Source of the DNA: Natrinema sp. CBA1119
Lineage (GTDB): Archaea > Halobacteriota > Halobacteria > Halobacteriales > Natrialbaceae
DNA length: 64,000 nt
Direction of reading: 5' to 3'
Assembly (NCBI RefSeq): GCF_002572525.1
Contig: NZ_PDBS01000001.1
Location: 744,001 to 808,000 of the forward strand
Part shown: piece by piece, positions 53,211 to 62,720 of the stretch
Layout of the letters: every line of letters starts with the position of its first letter
Position numbering within the stretch: the first letter of the stretch is position 1
The notes under the pieces: generated by a model
What the model saw: only the letters and a program-made list of their open reading frames with translations
The model's database searches: none
What the model was told of the DNA's origin: nothing
Made by a program: the position numbers and the translations under genes

Positions 53211-55133
53211 TCAGTCGTCGCTCGAGACCGCTGCACCGGTGTCGCCGCTGACGCCGGTGCCCGGCCCGAGATCGATCCCGAGTTCGTCGAGTTTCTCGTC
53301 GGGGACGACGCCGTCGACCCAGCCGCGGTAGTCGTAGTACTCTTCTTTCATCTCGTCGAGTTCGCAGTACTCGCCCTCGCTCGCGCCCTGTCCGCGGATG
53401 CCGTCCTCGAGGAAGCGCGCGGGCAGCGAGTCGTCCGCCGCGTCGAAACCGTTGAGGTTGTTGTAGTATCGTTCGAGGGTGTAGACGCGTTCGCCGGCCT
53501 CGAGCAGTTCGTCTTCGGTGACGTCGCGACCGGTCATCCCGTTGTACTGCAGGACGTACTCCTCGATTCCCTCGGCGAAGGCGTTGAACTTGCAGATGTC
53601 GAAGGAGTCGCTGATGGCGTGGAGATCCTGGAACTGGGCGGTGAGTTCGCCCTTGCCTTCGTACTCGTAGGGGTCGACCTTCTCTGGGACGCCCAGAATT
53701 TCGGCAGCGGGGGTGTACCCTCGCAGGTGGCAGGCCCCGCGATTCGAGGTGGCGTAGCCGATGCCCATCCCCTTCAGACAGCGCGGGTCGTAGGCCGCGA
53801 TGGTCTGGCCCTTGACGGCGAGGGAGTTCTCCTCGGCGTCTTTTGCCTCTGCGACCCGGCGCGGTCCCTCCGCGAGCAGGTCCGCGAGGTCGTCCTCGCG
53901 GTGAGCGATCCGCTCGATCATGTCGATCATCGTCTCGTAGTCGCCCCACTCGAGATTGCCTTCCTCGAGTTTGCCCTCCTCGGACATCTCCATGGCCATC
54001 GCCATCATGTTACCCGCGTCGATGGTGTCGACGCCCATGTCGTTACAGCGGTCGATCATCAGCGCGACGGCGTCGCGGTCGGTGTGGCCGGAGTTCGGCC
54101 CGAGTGCGTACGCCGACTCGTACTCGTAGGACTCAGTGCGGACGTTCATCTCCTCGCCCTTGTGCATCGTCGTCACCTCGACTTCCTTCTTGCAGGCGAC
54201 CGGACAGGAGTGGCAGGTCGGCTCGTCGACGAGGATGTTCTCGCGGACGTTCTCGCCGGAGACGCGCTCGGCGTCGATGTCGACATCCTCCGCGTCGCGC
54301 ATGGCTTTGGTCGAGGTGTAGCGCCCGTTTTTCGTCGGAAGGCCGTCCATCTCCTCACCGATGTTCATCAGGACGTTCGTCCCGTACATCGAAAGTCCAC
54401 CCTCGTTTGGTGCGGTGACTTCCGATTCCTGAATCGCCTGCATCGCCTGCTGGTGACCTTCCTTGAAGGTCTCCGGATCGGCCGGCTTGGGCATCTTCGT
54501 CGTGGACTTGACGACGACGGCCTTGAGATTCTTCGCCCCCATCACGCAGCCCGTGCCGCCCCGGCCCGAGGCCCGGTCGTCCTCGTTCATGATGGAGGCG
54601 TACTTGACGCCGTTCTCGCCGCCGGGACCGATCCCCATGATGCTGAGGTTCTTGCCGTAGGAGCCCTCGACCTCCTCCTCGATCGCGTCGCGCGTGTCGT
54701 GGAACCCTTCCCCCCAGAGGTGGGAGGCGTCCCGCAGTTCGACCTCGCCGTCCTCGACGACGGCGTACACCGGCTCGTCGGCCTCGCCCTCGAACAGCAG
54801 GCCGTCGAAACCGGCCCACTTGAGCCGGGCACCCGACCAGCCGCCGTGGTGGCTGTCGGTGACGGTGCCGGTCAGCGGCGACTTCGTACAGACGGCGATC
54901 CGACCGCTCATCGTGACCTGCGTGCCCGACAGCGGCCCGTTCATGAACGCGAGCAGGTTCTCGGGGCCCATCGGCTCGACGTCCGGCCCCTGGTCGAAGA
55001 CGTACTTTACCCCGAGTCCCCGCGCACCGATATACTTCTCCGCGTCCTCGTCGTCGATCGACTCGTACGCGACATCCCCGTCCGAGAGATCGATGCGGGC
55101 GACCCTGTCTTGGAATCCGCCGAGTTCAGTCAT
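53211..55133 (-). CDS. Aldehyde ferredoxin oxidoreductase (tungsten-pterin)
   Basis: A 640-residue AOR-family protein oxidising aldehydes to acids with ferredoxin. N-terminal domain: GARGLGVKYVFDQG, NGPLSGTQVTMSGR, TDSHHGGWSGARLKWAGFDG, GIGPGGENGVKYASI. The [4Fe-4S] Cys are C307, C310 and C314 (CHSCPVAC) with a fourth in FDICKFN. The pterin-contacting RGACHLRGYTP block is present. Cytosolic. The C-terminal 30 residues are Gly/Asp-rich. The substrate aldehyde cannot be told. It needs molybdopterin synthesis, for which the MoaD-like gene at 47445 may contribute. Confidence 0.9.
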   Translation of the reverse strand: MTELGGFQDRVARIDLSDGDVAYESIDDEDAEKYIGARGLGVKYVFDQGPDVEPMGPENLLAFMNGPLSGTQVTMSGRIAVCTKSPLTGTVTDSHHGGWSGARLKWAGFDGLLFEGEADEPVYAVVEDGEVELRDASHLWGEGFHDTRDAIEEEVEGSYGKNLSIMGIGPGGENGVKYASIMNEDDRASGRGGTGCVMGAKNLKAVVVKSTTKMPKPADPETFKEGHQQAMQAIQESEVTAPNEGGLSMYGTNVLMNIGEEMDGLPTKNGRYTSTKAMRDAEDVDIDAERVSGENVRENILVDEPTCHSCPVACKKEVEVTTMHKGEEMNVRTESYEYESAYALGPNSGHTDRDAVALMIDRCNDMGVDTIDAGNMMAMAMEMSEEGKLEEGNLEWGDYETMIDMIERIAHREDDLADLLAEGPRRVAEAKDAEENSLAVKGQTIAAYDPRCLKGMGIGYATSNRGACHLRGYTPAAEILGVPEKVDPYEYEGKGELTAQFQDLHAISDSFDICKFNAFAEGIEEYVLQYNGMTGRDVTEDELLEAGERVYTLERYYNNLNGFDAADDSLPARFLEDGIRGQGASEGEYCELDEMKEEYYDYRGWVDGVVPDEKLDELGIDLGPGTGVSGDTGAAVSSDD

Positions 55134-55399
55134 GGTAAGTGCTCACCCTTATCTACGACGCCCAGAGTGTTAGTGATTCTCATCCGCACGAAACCGGTTT
55201 CGGTTTCGTCGCCGGAGTAGAATCGCTCGGATAACCGCAGGAGGGAAGCGCGATTAATTCGGATATCTTACCTGCACAATCTGTCAAATATTGCGGACCT
55301 GTAACCGTCGACATTCACGTCTGGTGTTTCATAGCGGGCCGACCGGGCAGCGACTCACTGCGAGCGCGTGGCCGTCCAACCGCCGGTCGGCGTCGACGA

Positions 55400-55585
55400 T
55401 CACAACAGGAGTGCGACCACCGCGAGAATGATGAAGATCAGCACGAAGATCCGCGCGATCTCCATCGAGATCCCGGCGACGCCGCGGGCACCGACCGCGG
55501 CGGCGACGATCGCGAGGACGAAGAAGATGATCGCCCAGTACAGGAACCCACCACCGGTCTGGAGCGGCGTTGCGAGCGCGAGCAT
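55400..55585 (-). CDS. DUF1328 small membrane protein
   Basis: A 61-residue protein with two TM helices (about 13-33 and 38-58), start at 55585 (MLALATPLQTGGGFLYWAII). The glycine-rich middle ARGVAGISMEIARI is the DUF1328/YtjA signature. Function unknown across the family. Normal length. Confidence 0.8.
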   Translation of the reverse strand: MLALATPLQTGGGFLYWAIIFFVLAIVAAAVGARGVAGISMEIARIFVLIFIILAVVALLL

Positions 55586-55694
55586 ACCACCGACTCCCAC
55601 GACTGACCACATAAACGTCGGCGACCGTCCACGGCCGTTCTCGAGGCTAAGCCGGAACTACAGGTCTCGAGGCGCGACTGTCACGGGATCGGCA

Positions 55695-57593
55695 CTATGC
55701 ATCGCCAAAGAACGCTCGGCAGAGTTTCGCCTCGGCCGTCCGCAGGTGCTCGTGGAAGGTCGGCCGCGAGACGCCCATCGTCTGGGCGAGTTCCTCGCCC
55801 GTCGTCGGTCGGGGCCACTCGAAGTAGCCGCCGAGGTAGGCCCGCTGTAACGCGCCGAACTGGCGATCGGTCAGCGCCGCCTCGAGTCCGGCGGCGAACT
55901 CCTCGCGGGTCTCGCCGTCGCGGTCGCGCTGCTGGAACGAGACGACGTCGGTTCCCGCGTAGCGATCCTCGACGGCTTCGACGACCGACCGGACGTTCGC
56001 AGACCGGGGGATCTCGAGGGTGACGCGCGCTCGCCCGTCCTCGCTTTCGATCGCCTGGGTGCGGGCACCGCGTTCGGAAAGCCAGCCGACGAGGTCGTCC
56101 GAACCGGTCAGTTCGATCAGACACTCCTCGTCTCGTTCGACGATGACTCGGCAATCGACGTCCGGCAACTCAGCGCCGGCTGCGGTGAGTTCGTCCGCGC
56201 TCGCGCCGGTGACGGTAAACAGTGAGGCCGTCTCGTCGTCGGTCCGGTGGACCGACCGGCGGTACTCGAGCCGACAGTCGGCCTCGGCTGAGAGGGCGAC
56301 GGGTGCGAGGACTCGATCCGTCAAGTCGAGTTCAACGGCGACGACGGCGTCGGTCGCGAGCACTCGGCTGGTTTCGCGGGCGTTGACCCCACTGGCAACC
56401 GCGCGGGCGAGCGCGGAGAGGATCACCGTTTCGCGGTCGTCGATGGCTCGATCCCGATTCGTTCGAATCGTCAGGACACCGTACTCGATCCCGTTGTACG
56501 TCAGCGGGAACGCGGCGTGAGTCGCCCCCTCGACGGTGCCGACTGCCGGCTCGCCCGTCGCGAGCGCCGCAGCAGCGGGATGGTCGCCGTCCGTCTCGAT
56601 CCCGCCACGCTCGGGATCGGTCTCGGCGCTCGAGCGAACGTTGATCGCACCGGTCGCGGGATTGCGTTCGCCGATCCAGGCCCCCTCGTAGGCGTCTTCG
56701 GCCGCGATTCTGTCACAGACCTCGGACTCGAGCGCCGAGCGGTTGGTCGAACCGGCGACGACGTCGGTGACGTCCTGAATCAGTCCCTCGACGCGATCGA
56801 GGATGTACTCGAGTTCCGCGGTCCGCTCCTCGAGCGCGAGTTCCGCTTCCTTGCGTGCAGTGACGTCGTTCTGGAAGCCGACGTAGTTGGTCACGCGGCC
56901 GCTCTCGTCTCGGAGGGGGGCGATCGTCACCTCGTTCCAGAACTCGGTGCCGTCCTTTCGATAGTTCTGCAGTTCGACGGTGACCGGCCGCGCCTCGTCG
57001 ATCGCAGCCGCCATCTCGGCGATTGTGTCCTCGTCCGACTCCGGACCCTGCAGGAATCGACAGTTCCGACCAACGACCTCGTCGAACTCGTAGCCGGTAA
57101 TCTCTTGATAGGCCTCGTTGACATAGACCAGCGGATTGTCCTCGCGGTCGGGATCGGAGATGGTGATCCCGACGGGCGCCTCCTCGATCGCGCGGTCTTT
57201 CATCAGTCGGTCGCTCGCGTCCGTCAGCGAGCCGTCCGTCTCGTCGGCATCCGTCTGGGGGCCGACCACACTGCGATCGAACGTGATCGTCGCGCCGTCG
57301 GCATCCCGGTGGATTCGTACACCGTCATCGTCGCCCTCGAGATCGATCCGTCTGGCGGTCCCGACCGCCGTCTCGTCGATCGCCGCCGCGAGCCGATCCC
57401 AGCGGGTGCCGAGTGCGGTCGCCGCGTCGCGGTCGGCGTCGCCGAGCCCGAAGGCGTCGCGGGCGGCGGCGTTCGCGTACGTAATCGTGCCGTCGGCGAC
57501 CGCCACGACCGGATCGACCACGCGCTCGAGCGCACGCGCCGCTCCGGCGGCGTCGCCGACGGTTCGACCGTGCTTCGCGTCGACATCATCCAT
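55695..57593 (-). CDS. LOV-GAF-BAT-HTH_10 photoreceptor regulator
   Basis: A 632-residue one-component regulator. A PAS-like domain (about 20-110) precedes a LOV domain (135-250): the photoactive Cys is C178 in GRNCRFLQG, with YVNEAYQEITGY before it, NYRKDGTEFWNEVTIAP and YVGFQNDVT after it, so the FMN-contacting Asn and Gln residues are all present. A GAF domain (275-405), BAT output region (415-555) and HTH_10 (575-625; LTDRQFGALQRAYLGGYFEWPR) follow. It should bind FMN, form a blue-light Cys adduct and control transcription. Target genes are not evident; the cupin gene is its nearest upstream neighbour, on the same strand. Confidence 0.9.
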   Translation of the reverse strand: MDDVDAKHGRTVGDAAGAARALERVVDPVVAVADGTITYANAAARDAFGLGDADRDAATALGTRWDRLAAAIDETAVGTARRIDLEGDDDGVRIHRDADGATITFDRSVVGPQTDADETDGSLTDASDRLMKDRAIEEAPVGITISDPDREDNPLVYVNEAYQEITGYEFDEVVGRNCRFLQGPESDEDTIAEMAAAIDEARPVTVELQNYRKDGTEFWNEVTIAPLRDESGRVTNYVGFQNDVTARKEAELALEERTAELEYILDRVEGLIQDVTDVVAGSTNRSALESEVCDRIAAEDAYEGAWIGERNPATGAINVRSSAETDPERGGIETDGDHPAAAALATGEPAVGTVEGATHAAFPLTYNGIEYGVLTIRTNRDRAIDDRETVILSALARAVASGVNARETSRVLATDAVVAVELDLTDRVLAPVALSAEADCRLEYRRSVHRTDDETASLFTVTGASADELTAAGAELPDVDCRVIVERDEECLIELTGSDDLVGWLSERGARTQAIESEDGRARVTLEIPRSANVRSVVEAVEDRYAGTDVVSFQQRDRDGETREEFAAGLEAALTDRQFGALQRAYLGGYFEWPRPTTGEELAQTMGVSRPTFHEHLRTAEAKLCRAFFGDA

Positions 57594-57725
57594 AGTCTCC
57601 TCTACGTGGTGACGACTAAGAATCGTTGTGATCGAACGAGTGGACAGCAGGCTGGCGGCCCGGTCCGTAGAACTCCCCCGTTCGAACGGGGTACCGATGG
57701 CCGTCTCGATCGCTCGCTGCAGTGA

Positions 57726-58094
57726 CTACAGGTCGGGGAACTCCCGCTGATAGGCCGTTCCCTCGAGTCGATCCTCTCGGAGCGGCCAGAAGGCCAGCAG
57801 CGTCGCAGTCTCTCCGTCGACCGTTCGCGAAGTGTGTGGAATCTCGGGTGGGATCGTCAGCGTATCGTAGGGCTCGAGTTCGATTCGCTCGCCGTCGACG
57901 AGCATATTCGTCTGTTCGTACGGGTGCGTGTGGGGCTCACTGTCGGGTTTCTCGGGATCGATCCGCGTAAACCCGATCATCTGATCGATGCCGCGGAAGA
58001 TCACCTGACTCAGTCCCGGTTCCTCGCGATACGGATCGATGTCTCGTAAGTTGTACACTGACGGAATCTCGGATCGATCGTACTCTCGAGGCAT
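57726..58094 (-). CDS. Cupin domain protein
   Basis: A 122-residue single cupin. Metal ligands are in SEPHTHPYEQTNMLVDGE (two His and Glu/Gln) and the later PPEIPHTSRTVDGE His. Start at 58094 (MPREYDRSEIPSVYN). Upstream of the LOV regulator on the same strand, about 130 bases apart. It could be a ligand-binding or enzymatic cupin; substrate unknown. Confidence 0.8.
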   Translation of the reverse strand: MPREYDRSEIPSVYNLRDIDPYREEPGLSQVIFRGIDQMIGFTRIDPEKPDSEPHTHPYEQTNMLVDGERIELEPYDTLTIPPEIPHTSRTVDGETATLLAFWPLREDRLEGTAYQREFPDL

Positions 58095-58221
58095 GTGAAC
58101 ATCTCTCCTTCGAGTCGAAATAAGGGTGCGTATTTCGCTTTCCACAGGAGTACTGGTTCACGAGACCGCCAAAGTGAGACGGGGTGACTTTCTGGTTCGG
58201 TCTGTCATCACTCGACCGCCC

Positions 58222-58475
58222 CAGCGGTTGTCACAACTGGATCCGCTCGCGTTTCGTGGAGTGAGAGCGGACACCGCGTCGGCTGCTGGCGTTCGGTATC
58301 GGCTCCCTCTCGCTGCATCATCGCGTTCGGATACCGTTCGAGAACTCGAACCGTTCGGTGTCGATTGCAGTCGAAAAACGGTCCACGAGTGGGTCTCGAG
58401 TGTGATCTACAGACGGCAGTTGACGCGGTTCCGGATCACGTCGTGCTTGACGAACCGGTGATTCGGATCGATAAA
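58222..58475 (+). pseudogene. Remnant of an IS6-type transposase
   Basis: Fragments of a haloarchaeal IS6-family transposase: SQLDPLAFRGVRADT, then RLPLAASSRSDTVREL, EPFGVDCSRKTVHEWV. After this the frame shifts, and DAVPDHVVLDEPVIRID continues in another frame up to the catalytic DE. The DDE core beyond it and the inverted repeats are missing. A fossil, not mobile. The remainder of the gap 58095-58556 is empty. Confidence 0.65.
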
Positions 58476-58556
58476 CGCTGCTCTCGGCCGTCCGTCTCTG
58501 AACGCGATTCGCCGAGGGGCTAGAATGTTATAGTCTGCCACGGTGTAGGGTAACAC

Positions 58557-58751
58557 ATGTCAGTATACCGTTCGCCGTTCGAGCAACTCCGGGAGAAGTT
58601 CGACGAATCAGAGCTCCGGTGTCCGGCGTGTGGCTACGTCGATACCGACGGTGGCTGGCGCGTGACCACTTCGGGCGGACGGGTCCGCTATCAGTTCGTC
58701 TGTCCGGCTTGCGACGCGGTCGAGACGCGGGAACTACGACTTGAGCAGTGA
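58557..58751 (+). CDS. HVO_0649-type zinc-finger protein
   Basis: A 64-residue protein (MSVYRSPFEQLREKFDESEL). CPACGY at about 22-27 and CPACD at about 49-53 form a zinc ribbon. It matches a small conserved haloarchaeal family that I recall as HVO_0649-like. Role unknown; possibly nucleic acid or protein interaction. Confidence 0.75.
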   Translation: MSVYRSPFEQLREKFDESELRCPACGYVDTDGGWRVTTSGGRVRYQFVCPACDAVETRELRLEQ

Positions 58752-59027
58752 CGTGTCCGCGATCGCGCGACGACCCGCACGCGCGTGGCAGCGCGAGCGG
58801 CGTCGACGACTCGAGAGCGCAGTGATCTTTCGGGCCACCAATCGACGGTTTCGACGCGAAATGGCAGGTAATCAACTGCTAGGAAGCCGGCAGAGTACCG
58901 GAATCGCAGGGGACCCGGACAGAAAGTCGGGACGGGACGTGCGGCCGGTCACAACGGCCGTTTTCTTCGATCTAATCTCGTAACAGTCTGCCAGTTTTAG
59001 CCCGGAAACCGTCGTCTCTCGGTTCGT

Positions 59028-60164
59028 ATGGTTTCACGACCGCAAACGATCGGTGTCGCGTTCGTCGCGCTGTTGGTGATGCTCTCGGGGGGTCCCGCCC
59101 TCGTCGGCGCAACGACAACAGCCGCGACCGACGACGCCGAAGACATGAGCGAACCGAGCGCGACACTGCAGAACGTACAGGTCGGCACGCTGGAACTCGA
59201 GAACGTGACGGTCCAGAACGCGACAATCGAGGAACTGACCGTCCAGCAGCTAGACGTGCAGGGCGGCGAAGCCGAACTCGAGCAACAACTGAACGAGACC
59301 GGCGAGAACCAGTCTACCGAAAACCAATCTGTGGGGAACCAGTCCGGCGAGGTGATACTCTCGAACGTTGCCTTCGAATCGCTGGCGCTCGAGAACGTCA
59401 GCCTCGACGAACTCGGCGGTGGGAACGAGGGCATGGCCGCCACCGAGACCGGAAACGAGTCCGCAACGGGCAACGAGACCGGAAACGAATCGTCGACGGG
59501 ACTCCAGCAAGTGATCGACGAGGACGCCAGCACCGTGATAGTACAGAACATGACGATCGAGTCCATGAACGCCGACCAGTTGACGATCGATGACCTGACC
59601 GTCAGCGAAGGCGGCGATGGCGGTGGAATCCTCTCCGGCATCTCCGACGCCATCGGGGACCTGTTCGGCGGTGACGATGACGGCGGTGACGGTGACGGCG
59701 AGAATCAGACCGCAACCGACGGGAACGAGAGCGTCCAGGAGATCGAGTCGCTGACCATCGAGCAGTTCGACGTCGGCGAGATCACGTTCGAATCCATGAC
59801 CGTCGGCTCCCTCGAGAGTCAGCAGGCGGACAACGCGACGAGCGAAAACGCGACTGCGAACGAGACGACCGAAAACGAAACCGCGAACGAAACGGGTGAC
59901 AATGTGACCGCGAACGAAACGGCGGCGGGCGGCAACGAAACGGCGGCAGGTGAAACCGTCTCGTCGGTTTCCGCGGGAGCGATGACGGTCGAGAACAGCT
60001 CCGTCGATACCCTCACCCTCGGCGAAATACAGGGCCTCGAGGGAGCGCTCGGACAACCGGCCGATGGTGCGGCGAACGAAACGGCAACCGAAACGAACGC
60101 GACCGGGAATGAAACGAACGCGACTACGAACGAGACCGACAACGAGACGAACACAACGGGGTGA
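59028..60164 (+). CDS. Secreted Asn/Thr/Glu-rich protein with many sequons
   Basis: A 378-residue exported protein. Signal peptide at about 1-28 (VAFVALLVMLSGGPALVGA). The body alternates beta-helix-like segments (LQNVQVGTLELENVTVQ, LTIEQFDVGEITFESMTVG) and long stretches of NET/NES repeats. Dozens of NxS/T sequons point to heavy N-glycosylation. A Gly/Asp-rich loop lies at about 200-225. No C-terminal anchor is seen, so it is probably released or S-layer associated. Function unknown. Confidence 0.75.
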   Translation: MVSRPQTIGVAFVALLVMLSGGPALVGATTTAATDDAEDMSEPSATLQNVQVGTLELENVTVQNATIEELTVQQLDVQGGEAELEQQLNETGENQSTENQSVGNQSGEVILSNVAFESLALENVSLDELGGGNEGMAATETGNESATGNETGNESSTGLQQVIDEDASTVIVQNMTIESMNADQLTIDDLTVSEGGDGGGILSGISDAIGDLFGGDDDGGDGDGENQTATDGNESVQEIESLTIEQFDVGEITFESMTVGSLESQQADNATSENATANETTENETANETGDNVTANETAAGGNETAAGETVSSVSAGAMTVENSSVDTLTLGEIQGLEGALGQPADGAANETATETNATGNETNATTNETDNETNTTG

Positions 60165-60289
60165 CGATCGAGGCCGACGCACCGAACCAAACGCCGTGAG
60201 GAACCGAGCGGCGTGACCGGCTCGAGCCGGTCGAGTGCCGCGTTCCAACGCGATCAGTTCGTTTCGGGTCGAGCCGCGATCCGGATCGA

Positions 60290-60853
60290 TCAGTCGATAC
60301 CGCGATCCGGATTGATGAGTCGATAATACGAGACGGCGAGCACCGTCCGACCGTCGCGGATCTCGCCGGTGACCACGGCGTCGGTCAGTTCCTCGAGGGG
60401 GAGTTCCATCGGACGAATGCTCTCGTTGTGGTCGAGTCGCTGCTCGGCGGTCGGTCGGCAGCCGTCGGCGACGAAGAAGTGTAGCACGGAGTCTGCGATC
60501 CCGTTGGCCGGCTCGACGGTCACCAGCGCCTCGAGTTCCGTGGCCTCGTACCCGGTCTCCTCGGCGAGTTCTCTCCGAGCCGCGGCCTCGAGATCGTCGT
60601 CATCGGGCTCGACTCCGCCGACGGGAAGTCCGCGGCTGATTCGCGAGACGGCCTGTCGCCACTCCTCGATGCAGACGACGTCGCCGTCGGGCGTGAACGG
60701 TAGGACGCAGACGCTCGGGGCGTCCGAAAGGTAGTCGAACTCGGATTCCGTGCCGTCGGGGAGTCGAACGGATTCGTTAACGATATCGAACCCCGGACAG
60801 GAGTAGGCTACTCGACGATCGCGAGTGTCCCAGGCCAGTGGATCGGTTGGCAT
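60290..60853 (-). CDS. Nudix hydrolase (ADP-ribose pyrophosphatase-like)
   Basis: A 187-residue protein with a full Nudix box: GVEPDDDDLEAAARRELAEETGY (read as G-x5-E-x7-REL-x-EE-TGY), preceded by GLPVGG. The overall layout (VCVLPFTPDGDVVCIEEWRQ before the box) resembles ADP-ribose pyrophosphatases. Start at 60853 (MPTDPLAWDTRD). It hydrolyses nucleoside diphosphates linked to X; exact substrate unknown. Confidence 0.88.
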   Translation of the reverse strand: MPTDPLAWDTRDRRVAYSCPGFDIVNESVRLPDGTESEFDYLSDAPSVCVLPFTPDGDVVCIEEWRQAVSRISRGLPVGGVEPDDDDLEAAARRELAEETGYEATELEALVTVEPANGIADSVLHFFVADGCRPTAEQRLDHNESIRPMELPLEELTDAVVTGEIRDGRTVLAVSYYRLINPDRGID

Positions 60854-61049
60854 AGCGGCCGATACGGCGGTGAACGTCAAAAACGCGGCGTCACGGCTAC
60901 GGCGTCACGCGCGGTCGACGGTGGACTATTGGCACCGAGCGTGCTCGGTCGATAGCGGTCCTACGGGTCGCATTCCGGCTCGAGCGACGCCGTATCCGCT
61001 CTATAACAAAGCCACAGAGCGGTGAACGTCCTCACTCAGAGGGTGATCC

Positions 61050-61325
61050 ATGGATCAGCTAACTGGCTTCCAGCGCGACCTGTTGTACGTGATCGCAGGG
61101 AAAGACCGGCCGTCCGGGCAGGAGATTCTCGACGACATCAATAACTACATCGACCAGCCCGTCACACACGGTCGACTGTATCCGAACCTCGACACGCTCG
61201 TCGAGAAGGAACTCGTCGAGAAGGGCGAACTCGACCGGCGGACGAACTACTACGCGCTGACGCCGAAGGGCCGACGCGCGCTCCAGCGTCGCCAGGAGTG
61301 GGTCGACCAGTACGTCGACGTGTAA
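61050..61325 (+). CDS. PadR family transcriptional regulator
   Basis: A 91-residue PadR-like winged helix. Marks: FQRDLLYVIAGKDRPSGQEIL, VTHGRLYPNLDTLVEKELVEKGELD and NYYALTPKGRRAL (blocks). It is the short, PadR-only form common in haloarchaea. Autoregulation is likely but unproven. It faces the DUF7511-like gene. Confidence 0.87.
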   Translation: MDQLTGFQRDLLYVIAGKDRPSGQEILDDINNYIDQPVTHGRLYPNLDTLVEKELVEKGELDRRTNYYALTPKGRRALQRRQEWVDQYVDV

Positions 61326-61427
61326 CTCCGGGCGGCCTCCTCTCGAGAGGGTTTCACCGGTAGCGCCTCGCTTCGCGGTGGGATCGGCTTGCGTTGGGAG
61401 CCGGTTTGCGAACGCACGCGACCGCCG

Positions 61428-61649
61428 TCACCGGGCGTCGTCGAGATCGACGACCGCCTCGAGATCCGCGGTCAGCCAGGCGTTCAGTTTCTCCGTCGTG
61501 GTGCCGTCGCATGGGACGAGCGTACAGCGATCGTCGCCGGATTCGTATCGGACGACGACGGCGTCGAACAGTACCGCATCGGCCTCGTCGGTGGGAGCAG
61601 CGTCCTCGTGGGCAGTTCCGTCGTCGATCCCGTCGGCAGAGCCATCCAT
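61428..61649 (-). CDS. Small DUF7511-like protein
   Basis: A 73-residue acidic protein, start at 61649 (MDGSADGIDDGTAHEDA). Core: LFDAVVVRYESGDDRCTLVP and EKLNAWLTADLEAVVDLDDAR, which resembles the haloarchaeal DUF7511 group (recalled, not checked). Convergent with padR. Function unknown. Confidence 0.6.
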   Translation of the reverse strand: MDGSADGIDDGTAHEDAAPTDEADAVLFDAVVVRYESGDDRCTLVPCDGTTTEKLNAWLTADLEAVVDLDDAR

Positions 61650-61904
61650 AGTAGTCCAGGCGAGCGTCATCGCCACCGTCACGTAGGCGCGACCGGTACA
61701 AAACGACTGCTAGGTGTCATATAGAGCGGTTGGGTCGACTGTGTACCGCTCCCGAACCGCTACGCGAGCCGGCTCGCGGTGGCGATCGATTGGCAGTGGC
61801 AATTGACTGGCGGTTACGATCGACCGGCGCCGGAGCCGTCGAACGAGATCGACTCGAGTCGTCGGGTATCCACAGATGAACCGAACCGTCCGGTCGACGA
61901 ACGG

Positions 61905-62633
61905 CTAATCGTCACCGAAGCTGACCTGCGCGAGATCCGCCTCGAGGTCGGCGACGTGCTCGTTGAAGTCGGCGACGAACGCGGGAACGTCGCCGGCCAG
62001 TCGGCGGACTTCCGGTGCCGCCGGCGGGCCGTACTGCGAGAGGAGGTAGACGCCGTCGGAGCCGCCGACCCGCAGATACGAGGCGAGGTCTTCTTCCCAC
62101 TTCAGTTCCCATCGGGTACCCGAAATCGTCGTCGCGTAGGTACCGTACTCGCCGTCGTAGCGGTGGAGCTGACTCGCCATCGCGTTGCAGACGTCGCGGA
62201 TGCGCTCGACGATTCGGTCCCGCTCGGCGACCAGTTCTGCCGTCGATTCGGCCTCCGGGAATTCGTCGGAGACATCCGCGAGAATCCCCTCGAACGAGCG
62301 GACGTACTCGTTGTAGGCCGCGACGAACGCCCCGTAGTCGGCCATCGCCGTCTCGAGGGCCTCGGGTTCGGGCGGCTGCTTGCTCGAGACGACGTAGATT
62401 TCCGACCCCGATTTCGGGTCGAATCTGAGGTACTGGACGTCGCCGGCCTCGTACTTGAGCGTCCAGCTCCCGCCGTCGGTGTTGAACGTCTCCTGCCCGT
62501 AGTCACCGCCCTGGAAGACGGCGAGTTCGCGCGCGATCTCGCCGGCGTGTGTGCGAACGCGAGCCGCCAGTTCGTCCCGCCGCTCGGCGATTTCGTCCAT
62601 CTCCTCGACGTCCGCCTCGAGTCCGTCGGTCAT
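61905..62633 (-). CDS. Uncharacterised protein with internal duplication
   Basis: A 242-residue soluble protein, start at 62633 (MTDGLEADVEEMDEIAE). It is made of two similar halves of about 105 residues. Half A (about 16-122): SWTLKYEAGDVQYLRF, then IYVVSSKQPPEPEALETAM, then YGAFVAAYNEYVRSFEGIL. Half B (about 133-237): RWELKWEEDLASYLRV, then VYLLSQYGPPAAPEVRRLA, then VPAFVADFNEHVADLEADL. Each half is helix, beta-hairpins, helix. Function unknown. Confidence 0.75.
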   Translation of the reverse strand: MTDGLEADVEEMDEIAERRDELAARVRTHAGEIARELAVFQGGDYGQETFNTDGGSWTLKYEAGDVQYLRFDPKSGSEIYVVSSKQPPEPEALETAMADYGAFVAAYNEYVRSFEGILADVSDEFPEAESTAELVAERDRIVERIRDVCNAMASQLHRYDGEYGTYATTISGTRWELKWEEDLASYLRVGGSDGVYLLSQYGPPAAPEVRRLAGDVPAFVADFNEHVADLEADLAQVSFGDD

Positions 62634-62720
62634 CACTCGAGGAAGGGGGCGAGACCCGGTAACGGTTACGCCATCACGACGGGAACGCGCAGCCGTCGTC
62701 GGACGGTGACGAGAGGCAAG

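Noticed and set aside
53619-55220. Long open frame antisense to the aldehyde ferredoxin oxidoreductase (533 codons)
   Set aside because: Same cause. The AOR frame carries all the family motifs.
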